Below are positions 1 through 4,367 of a stretch of 13,584 bases of DNA, piece after piece (the first letter of the stretch is position 1; each line of letters starts with the position of its first letter). The position numbers and the translations under genes are program-made. A model generated the notes under the pieces. It was given only the letters and a program-made list of their open reading frames with translations, was not told the origin of the DNA and did not search any database. This DNA is from Candidatus Dadabacteria bacterium (GTDB taxonomy: Bacteria; Desulfobacterota_D; UBA1144; Nemesobacterales; UBA2774), in the NCBI GenBank assembly GCA_020054175.1, contig JAGVLR010000207.1, positions 1 to 13,584 of the forward strand, in the 5' to 3' direction.

Positions 1-333
1 GGCTATGCCTATGATGTTACTCGCGAGAACATAGAAAAGCGCGTAGCCCGTTTCACCCTCCCTCAGGAGGTTAATCGTTTCAAGGCCGAAGCTCGAGAAG
101 GTGGTGTAAGCCCCAAGCACGCCGACCATGAGGAAAAGCCTCATGTTGGGGGTGATGTGGAAGCCTTCGAAAAGGTGCCACACCGCGCCGATTGCAAAAC
201 AGCCCGAGATATTCACGAGAAGCGTCCCCCAGGGAAACACACTCGGAATAATCTTGAATACCGCTCCAGTCACCGCGTACCTGAGTATGGCCCCGAGCGC
301 GCCGCCCGCCGCTATATAAACGAGATTCGACAT
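1..333 (-). CDS. crcB: Fluoride ion channel CrcB/FluC, C-terminus cut by window edge
   Basis: Small membrane channel that exports fluoride across the inner membrane as a dual-topology dimer (family knowledge). The minus strand reads 111 codons without a stop from ATG at 333 to position 1. Visible family marks are GAILRY at residues 14-19, GTLLVN at 36-41 with the conserved Asn41, and the TTFSSF box at 77-82 that carries the channel phenylalanines. Four hydrophobic helices are recognisable, the last one truncated. Family members are about 125 residues long, so only some 10-15 residues are missing. The start is supported by GGAGG (complement of 344-348) about ten bases upstream. The gene diverges from the methyltransferase gene at 449. 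I looked for a fluoride riboswitch in the 115-base leader and did not recognise one. Confidence 0.93.
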   Translation of the reverse strand, partial: MSNLVYIAAGGALGAILRYAVTGAVFKIIPSVFPWGTLLVNISGCFAIGAVWHLFEGFHITPNMRLFLMVGVLGAYTTFSSFGLETINLLREGETGYALFYVLASNIIGIA

Positions 334-448
334 CGTTCCTTGCCTCCGTTTCTGACACAATTCGGAAATGATATCATATGTAAACGGTATGTTCTGAAAG
401 ACGCGTCGGGTAATATGGTTACAGACGCCGGTCCGGAGGTTTTACTTC
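334..448. promoter_or_regulatory. Divergent intergenic region between crcB and the methyltransferase gene
   Basis: This 115-base gap must hold the start signals of both divergent genes. Each has a clear Shine-Dalgarno sequence: GGAGG at 435-439 for the plus gene and the complement of 344-348 for crcB. An AT-rich core contains the perfect 10-base palindrome ATGATATCAT (368-377), overlapping CATATG. A TATGAT hexamer on the minus strand (373-378) is a possible -10 for crcB, but no good -35 lies at the right distance. The palindrome may be an operator or chance. Confidence 0.35.
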
Positions 449-1219
449 ATGGCATGGAATCCAGAGCTCTACGGGAAATTTAAGAAAGAGAGATTCGCGC
501 CTTTCGAAGACCTTAGCGGTCTCGTGAATGTAAGAGACGGTCTCGACGTTGTCGACCTTGGCTGCGGGGCAGGCGAGCTAACCGGGAGGCTTTCGGATAT
601 GCTTCCCGATAGCAGAGTTCTCGGAATAGATTCTTCTCCCGAGATGCTTAAGCAGGCAGCCCCCAGAACGAGACCCGGCCTCGATTTCAAGCTCCTGCCT
701 ATCGAAGACGTGAGCGGGAAGTGGGACCTCATTTTCTCGAACGCCGCTCTCCAGTGGGTCCCGGACCATAAAAAGCTCGTTCCACGTCTGATCTCTCATC
801 TCAGGCCGGGAGGTCAGATAGCCGTTCAGGTCCCGTCGAATCACAGCCATATAACGCAGCTCCTGATCCAGGAAACGGCCGGGGAGGAGCCCTTCAGGAG
901 CGCTCTCGGCGGATGGCTAAGGCACTCGTCCGTGCTCAACATAACAGAATATGCAGAGCTTCTCCATGTGAACAGGTGCAGCGGCATTACCATATTCGAA
1001 AAAGTGTTCCCGCACATTCTGGAGAATGCCGGCTCTGTGCTGGACTGGCTCTCGGGCACCATGCTTATTCCCTATTTCAGCCGCCTTCAGTCTCCTCTTA
1101 AAGAGGCCTTCCGTGACGCCTACTTGAAAAAGCTCGAAAAACTCTATCCCGGGGGACCTGTATTCTATCCCTTCAGGCGTATATTCTTTTCAGGATTCAG
1201 GGACGGAGGGTCCGCATAG
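449..1219 (+). CDS. tam: Trans-aconitate 2-methyltransferase-like SAM-dependent methyltransferase
   Basis: Class I SAM-dependent methyltransferase, probably cytoplasmic. In E. coli, Tam methylates trans-aconitate, a stray by-product of aconitase that inhibits the TCA cycle. The 256 residues match the 252 of E. coli Tam, and similarity runs end to end. It opens with WNPELY (Tam has WNPSLY). SAM motif I is DLGCGAGELT at 36-45. The acidic residue after strand beta2 is Asp61 in GIDSSPEML, close to Tam's GIDSSPAML. Motif IV region IFSNAALQWVPDH lies at 95-107 (Tam: IFANASLQWLPDH). The C-terminal half, with LDWLSGT near 198, also follows Tam, which separates it from generic UbiE-like enzymes. The ATG has GGAGG nine bases upstream. 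Substrate identity is inferred from resemblance and a related acid could be used instead. Confidence 0.85.
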   Translation: MAWNPELYGKFKKERFAPFEDLSGLVNVRDGLDVVDLGCGAGELTGRLSDMLPDSRVLGIDSSPEMLKQAAPRTRPGLDFKLLPIEDVSGKWDLIFSNAALQWVPDHKKLVPRLISHLRPGGQIAVQVPSNHSHITQLLIQETAGEEPFRSALGGWLRHSSVLNITEYAELLHVNRCSGITIFEKVFPHILENAGSVLDWLSGTMLIPYFSRLQSPLKEAFRDAYLKKLEKLYPGGPVFYPFRRIFFSGFRDGGSA

Positions 1220-1284
1220 CACGGGCGGATGAGTATACATTTGCATACCGGACTGATGGCCGTGGAGCTTAAAAGGAGGCGCAT

Positions 1285-1968
1285 GTGGACAAGAAATTCT
1301 CGATAAAGGAAGCTGTAAAATTCGGTTGGGACAGGATGAGAGAAAACCTCGGGTTCTTTATAGTGTTCCTGGTTATCTGCTTTCTCGTTAGTTTCTTTTT
1401 CGAAACTTTTGCGGGTCTGTTCGAGGAACGCCTGCCGATCTTTTCCCTTCTTTTTTCTCTCGGCAGCCTGCTGGCCAGTTTCCTGATCAGCTTTATTTCC
1501 ATCAGAGTCGCCCTTAATATATGCGACGGGGCAGCGCTCAAGGCCTCGGAGCTGCTTCAATTCCCCCTGCGCCGGTTCCTGACATTCATTCTGGGAAATA
1601 TCCTCTACATGCTCTTGGTGGCGGCCGGTTTTGTCCTGTTGTTAGTGCCGGGTTTCATCTGGATGATTAAATATCAGTATGTTCCGTACCTAATTGTGGA
1701 CAAAGACTCACCCATAGGCGAAGCGTTTTCGGAAAGCGGAAGAATAACTTCCGGGGTCAAGTGGCCGCTCTTCTGGTTTGCAATGTTGCTCGGGCTCATC
1801 AATATTGCGGGAGCGCTCTTTTTCCTTATAGGACTCTTCGTTACCATACCGACAACCATAATCGCTGTGGCTTATGTGTACAGGAAACTGTCGTCCGGCG
1901 GTGATAGCCCAGTTGGCACAGCGGCCTATTATGACAACCCGTTCGCCGCGCCGGGCATAACGCGGTAA
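1285..1968 (+). CDS. Polytopic inner-membrane protein of unknown function
   Basis: A 227-residue membrane protein with about five to six hydrophobic segments (roughly 23-39, 54-76, 99-128 and two between 160 and 200). The N-terminus is charged and cytoplasmic-looking with FSIKEAVKFGWDRMREN. The central stretch KYQYVPYLIVD (129-139), followed by an amphipathic loop and a helix pair ending in AYVYRKL, resembles uncharacterised membrane proteins often labelled DUF975-like or glycerophosphodiester phosphodiesterase membrane-domain proteins. No catalytic residues are evident, so no activity is claimed. The GTG start is preferred because GGAGG (1275-1279) lies five bases upstream; the overlapping ATG at 1283 is in another frame. 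The tail after residue 203 is hydrophilic. The gene is followed after 31 bases by another small membrane protein, suggesting co-expression. Confidence 0.8.
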   Translation: MDKKFSIKEAVKFGWDRMRENLGFFIVFLVICFLVSFFFETFAGLFEERLPIFSLLFSLGSLLASFLISFISIRVALNICDGAALKASELLQFPLRRFLTFILGNILYMLLVAAGFVLLLVPGFIWMIKYQYVPYLIVDKDSPIGEAFSESGRITSGVKWPLFWFAMLLGLINIAGALFFLIGLFVTIPTTIIAVAYVYRKLSSGGDSPVGTAAYYDNPFAAPGITR

Positions 1969-1980
1969 GGTAGAATATCG

Positions 1981-2002
1981 ACGGAGGCTTCGCGTAGAAT
2001 TG
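1981..2002 (+). promoter_or_regulatory. Ribosome binding site and TTG start of the PH-like protein
   Basis: CGGAGG at 1982-1987 is the only Shine-Dalgarno-like run before this gene, and TTG at 2000 is the nearest in-frame start. Spacing is 12 bases, longer than usual. The next in-frame ATG (2036) would remove the first part of helix 1, so TTG is preferred. Confidence 0.55.
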
Positions 2003-2443
2003 ACTGAATACAGACACACTCAAATCGGATACCTGATGCTGGCTTTCATTTCAGTCGGCGTATTACTGGTCCTTAACTACTATTATCTGGGCGGCTCAAA
2101 TCCCTTTCCACTCCTCATTCTGGCCGTTCTGGTTTTATGTCTTCTTCTCTTCTGTGTTCTTTCGGTCAAGGTGGACGGCGAGGAGGTTTCGCTGAGATTC
2201 GGCGTGGGACTGATCCGAAAGAAATTCCCTCTATCGGAGATCGAGTCACACTCTGTCGTACGGAACCCGTGGTATTACGGCTGGGGCCTGAGGAGAATAC
2301 CGATCGGATGGCTGTACAACGTATCCGGCCTCGGCGCTGTCGAGCTGGCCATGACTGACGGCAGGAAGTTCAGAATAGGAACGGACGACCCGTCGGGTCT
2401 CGAGGCAGCCATAGGGGCCGCGCTTTCGAATAAACGGGGCTGA
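2000..2443 (+). CDS. Two-helix membrane protein with C-terminal PH-like domain
   Basis: A 147-residue protein with two transmembrane helices (about 10-30 and 35-54) followed by a soluble domain of short strands. The soluble part shows SVKVDGEEVSLRFGVGLIRKKF and then SEIESHSVVRNPWYYGWGLR at 79-98, GWLYNVSG at 103-110 and GRKFRIGTDDP at 121-131. This layout, a membrane hairpin followed by a beta-rich module with a gain/loss-of-curvature Trp-Tyr motif, resembles bacterial proteins annotated as PH-domain-containing, of unknown function. No enzyme motif is present. It starts with TTG. It lies 31 bases after another membrane protein and 16 bases before a GNAT acetyltransferase, in the same direction, so the three are likely one transcript. 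The family call is from pattern memory; the helices are directly visible. Confidence 0.75.
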   Translation: MTEYRHTQIGYLMLAFISVGVLLVLNYYYLGGSNPFPLLILAVLVLCLLLFCVLSVKVDGEEVSLRFGVGLIRKKFPLSEIESHSVVRNPWYYGWGLRRIPIGWLYNVSGLGAVELAMTDGRKFRIGTDDPSGLEAAIGAALSNKRG

Positions 2444-2459
2444 ACGGCGGACGTTTCGC

Positions 2460-3029
2460 ATGGACGACAATCTTCTACTGAGAGCCGAAAGTTACCTTCA
2501 ACTCGAGCTCGTCGACCAGAGCCACGCGGACGAGCTGTTCGCTCTCATAGACGGGAACAGGGAATATCTCAAGCGTTGGCTCCCGTGGCTCGACAATAAC
2601 AAATACCTTCAGAACACGGTCGACTTTATCACCTTCAGCCGGAAGCAGTTCGCCGAGAGCATTTCCCTTACGATGGCAGTCGTCTACAGAGGCAAGATCG
2701 CAGGCGTCATAGGGTTTCACAGGGTCGACTGGGTGAATCACTCGACCAGCATAGGATACTGGCTCGGCGAGAGCTACCAGGGAAGGGGAATCATGACCAA
2801 GTCCTGCCGGACTCTGATAGATTATGGCTTCGGCAAGCTCGGGTTTAATCGTATCGAGATAAGATGCGCTCCCGGAAACGGGAAGAGCAGGGCGATTCCC
2901 GAGCGCCTGGGTTTTGTCGAAGAAGGCACCCTGAGGGCCGCCGAATGGCTTCACGATCACTACGTCGATCATGTCGTATACGCCATGCTTAGAGCGGACT
3001 GGAATCCGGCCCCGGTAAGCGATAGATAG
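2460..3029 (+). CDS. GNAT-family N-acetyltransferase, RimJ/RimL (YdaF) type
   Basis: A 189-residue acetyl-CoA-dependent N-acetyltransferase of the GNAT superfamily, probably cytoplasmic. Relatives acetylate ribosomal protein N-termini, antibiotics or small amines, and the substrate here is unknown. The N-terminal LPWLDNN motif (41-47) and the acetyl-CoA pyrophosphate loop QGRGIM (107-112, within GYWLGESYQGRGIMT) are those of Bacillus YdaF-like proteins. The IPERLGF motif at 146-152 is likewise typical, with Glu-Gly following. The length matches the family. ATG at 2460 is the natural start; the upstream GGCGGA is only a weak Shine-Dalgarno sequence, and the gene may depend on translational coupling to the gene ending 16 bases upstream. 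It is convergent with the small minus-strand gene at 3123-3215. Confidence 0.88.
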   Translation: MDDNLLLRAESYLQLELVDQSHADELFALIDGNREYLKRWLPWLDNNKYLQNTVDFITFSRKQFAESISLTMAVVYRGKIAGVIGFHRVDWVNHSTSIGYWLGESYQGRGIMTKSCRTLIDYGFGKLGFNRIEIRCAPGNGKSRAIPERLGFVEEGTLRAAEWLHDHYVDHVVYAMLRADWNPAPVSDR

Positions 3030-3047
3030 CGTAAAACGGGCTGAATC

Positions 3048-3085
3048 AAAAACCCTCCCGCATCCGGTTAGGGAATGGGGAGGGT
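3048..3085 (-). terminator. Rho-independent terminator reading on the minus strand
   Basis: Perfect 8-base arms at 3052-3059 (ACCCTCCC) and 3078-3085 (GGGAGGGT) enclose an 18-base loop whose outer part can pair further (CATCC with GGAATG, one bulge). On the minus strand the stem is followed by TTTTT (complement of 3048-3052). On the plus strand no T run follows. It therefore terminates minus-strand transcription, 38 bases after the stop of the small ORF at 3123. It may also shield the convergent acetyltransferase gene. Confidence 0.75.
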
Positions 3086-3122
3086 CTAAGAGAAGCAAAA
3101 GGCAAGATGTAGTTAAGCCGGT

Positions 3123-3215
3123 TTAAGCGAAGAACATTATGAAGAAAACCGCAAACAGAAACGAATAGAGAGCCAAATCCAGGAACCCGTAGGTTTTGTC
3201 TATCCGTCCGCCCAT
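3123..3215 (-). CDS. Small single-helix membrane protein, 30 residues
   Basis: A 30-residue ORF too short for normal gene callers. It begins MGGRIDKTYGFLDLALYSF and ends VFFIMFFA before TAA. The first eight residues are polar and net positive, and residues 11-30 form one hydrophobic helix rich in Phe and Leu, the pattern of a small inner-membrane protein with its N-terminus in the cytoplasm. Support for a real gene: a minus-strand terminator lies 38 bases downstream, and a promoter-like element lies upstream with its -10 only seven bases before ATG. Against it: no Shine-Dalgarno sequence, and no family I recognise. An in-frame TAG lies five codons upstream, so this ATG is the only available start. 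The function is unknown; small proteins of this kind often modulate a larger membrane complex. The SDR gene upstream on the same strand is separated by 182 bases. Confidence 0.5.
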   Translation of the reverse strand: MGGRIDKTYGFLDLALYSFLFAVFFIMFFA

Positions 3216-3222
3216 GGTATTA

Positions 3223-3252
3223 AGGATAGTCTATACTCTGGGACCCTATCAA
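3223..3252 (-). promoter_or_regulatory. Candidate promoter for the small membrane protein
   Basis: On the minus strand TTGATA (complement of 3247-3252, five of six to consensus) and TATCCT (complement of 3223-3228, four of six) are 18 bases apart. The predicted transcription start falls at or next to the ATG at 3215. A leaderless mRNA would explain the missing Shine-Dalgarno sequence. This is inference from spacing only. Confidence 0.35.
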
Positions 3253-3296
3253 GACTTAATTTCCGGCACTTTAAAAGAATAGCGTAGTCGTTTGGC

Positions 3297-3314
3297 TTAA
3301 TACCAAAGTATTAA
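3297..3314. repeat. Perfect inverted repeat TTAATAC-N4-GTATTAA
   Basis: Two perfect 7-base arms (3297-3303 and 3308-3314) flank the loop CAAA. The arms are AT-only apart from one G:C pair, so it would be a weak RNA hairpin and looks more like a dimeric DNA-binding site. Confidence 0.5.
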
Positions 3315-3397
3315 CAGTTATATATGGTTTTTAGCTAAAATTCTATATTGGAGTCTGTGAAAATTAGGGATATGGGAGTTTCTGGTCAGCCGATTGC

Positions 3398-4153
3398 TTA
3401 CTTCGCGCTGAGGCCGCCGTCAACCGGCAGGAGAACGCCGGTGATAAATCCGACCCGGTCGTCGCAGAGGAAAAGGACGGCTCGGGCGGCCTCGGTCGTA
3501 TCCCCGAAACGCTTTATTGGATGGACGGACAGGTATCTCTGTCTCGCCATTTCCCTGTCGCCCCACTCGCCGAAAATATACTCCACCATCGGCGTGTAAA
3601 TCGTTCCCGGGCATATGGCGTTCACACGTATGCCGAGCTCCGCATATTCGAGCGCCATGCTTTTCGTGAGCTGGCTCACGGCGCCCTTCGACGAATTGTA
3701 AGCGGCGAATCCGGGTGATGCCTTAAGGCCAAGTATGGACGAGTTATTAACGATGCAGCCGTATTTCCGTTCGAGCATGTGGGGTATGGCGTACTTCGAC
3801 ATCAGGTACATTCCCCTCACATTTATGTTAAACGTATTTTCCCACTGCTCGGTCGTCGTGTCGCGCGTTTCGACCTTGTAAATAATCCCTGCGTTATTGA
3901 ACAGAATGTCCAACCTGCCGAATTTGCCTATTGTATGTTCGACGGCCGCCCTGCAGTCCTCCTCTTTGGATACGTCGCTTACGAGATAGCTTATAGCTCC
4001 GTTGCCAATTCCTGCGGCTTCCACTAGGTTTTCTTCTGTCCGTCCCGTTATGACGACGTTAGCCCCTTCCTCGGCGAACAGCCGGGCCGTCGCCCTGCCT
4101 ATACCCGAGCCTCCGCCCGTTATAAGGGCTGTCTTTCCGTCGAGCAGTTTCAT
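3398..4153 (-). CDS. Short-chain dehydrogenase/reductase (classical SDR)
   Basis: A 251-residue cytoplasmic NAD(P)-dependent oxidoreductase with a full Rossmann fold. The cofactor motif TGGGSGIG is at residues 12-19, Asp60 is the adenine-contacting residue (SDVS), and the NNAG motif is at 86-89. The catalytic set is Asn111, Ser139, Tyr152 and Lys156, with normal Ser-Tyr spacing. The C-terminus VDGGLSAK follows the usual SDR ending. TGR at 36-38 places Arg38 after strand beta2, which tends to favour NADP(H); this is inference. The substrate loop (about 186-212) is rich in Glu, Arg and aromatic residues and does not identify a substrate. It most resembles the 3-oxoacyl-ACP reductase / glucose dehydrogenase-like subgroup. 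Start ATG at 4153 has AGGTGA (complement of 4161-4166) seven bases upstream. It stands alone on its strand, divergent from the macroglobulin operon. Confidence 0.92.
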   Translation of the reverse strand: MKLLDGKTALITGGGSGIGRATARLFAEEGANVVITGRTEENLVEAAGIGNGAISYLVSDVSKEEDCRAAVEHTIGKFGRLDILFNNAGIIYKVETRDTTTEQWENTFNINVRGMYLMSKYAIPHMLERKYGCIVNNSSILGLKASPGFAAYNSSKGAVSQLTKSMALEYAELGIRVNAICPGTIYTPMVEYIFGEWGDREMARQRYLSVHPIKRFGDTTEAARAVLFLCDDRVGFITGVLLPVDGGLSAK

Positions 4154-4184
4154 GGAATTATCACCTGGATCGTATTTAGGGGTT

Positions 4185-4212
4185 ATTATGGCCGGGATTG
4201 AAATTTAATCAA
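4185..4212 (-). promoter_or_regulatory. Candidate sigma-70-like promoter of the SDR gene
   Basis: On the minus strand TTGATT (complement of 4207-4212) and CATAAT (complement of 4185-4190) are separated by 16 bases, giving a start about 25 bases before the ATG at 4153. Matches to consensus are four and five of six. Confidence 0.42.
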
Positions 4213-4292
4213 TAGCCTAAACCACCGCGCCCCTCCATAGAACATCCCGGATTATCTCATCACACGGTATTCAGGTTTTAGGAGAGGTGTTA

Positions 4293-4329
4293 TATAATCT
4301 CATTCGGGAAACATACGCAAATCTATAAT
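4293..4329 (+). promoter_or_regulatory. Two TATAAT hexamers upstream of the macroglobulin gene
   Basis: Exact TATAAT hexamers occur at 4293-4298 and 4324-4329, in the 214-base gap before the ATG at 4368. Neither has a good -35; the best is TTCAGG at 4270-4275, 17 bases before the first. The first is the better candidate and would give a leader of about 60 bases. The ribosome site GAGAGG (4355-4360) precedes the ATG by seven bases. Confidence 0.4.
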
Positions 4330-4367
4330 TGCGGATACCGCCATCAAAAACACTGAGAGGATAGATT

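Larger units (their letters stand above)
3216..3397. other. AT-rich intergenic region with clustered palindromes
   Basis: This 182-base gap between the SDR stop and the small ORF is visibly richer in A and T than the genes around it. It holds the inverted repeat TTAATAC-CAAA-GTATTAA (3297-3314) and the perfect 12-base palindrome TTTTAGCTAAAA (3329-3340). Between them are TAACAGTTA and TATATA. No ORF with a credible start was found inside it. The cluster lies upstream of the small minus-strand gene and could be a regulatory site. Confidence 0.45.

Noticed and set aside
80..358. Minus-strand open frame of 92 codons near the left edge
   Set aside because: It is out of frame with crcB, whose channel motifs are clear in the frame starting at 333.
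1220..1284. The 65-base gap between the methyltransferase and membrane protein genes as a possible RNA or promoter
   Set aside because: Apart from the ribosome site AAAAGGAGG I saw no hairpin and no promoter pair in it.
3052..3085. Hairpin as a terminator for the plus-strand acetyltransferase cluster
   Set aside because: On the plus strand the stem is followed by CTAAGAGAAG, not by T residues. The T run is only on the minus strand.
2475..3098. Open frame of 207 codons on the minus strand opposite the GNAT gene
   Set aside because: Antisense to a clear acetyltransferase, no domain, and it would run through the terminator hairpin.
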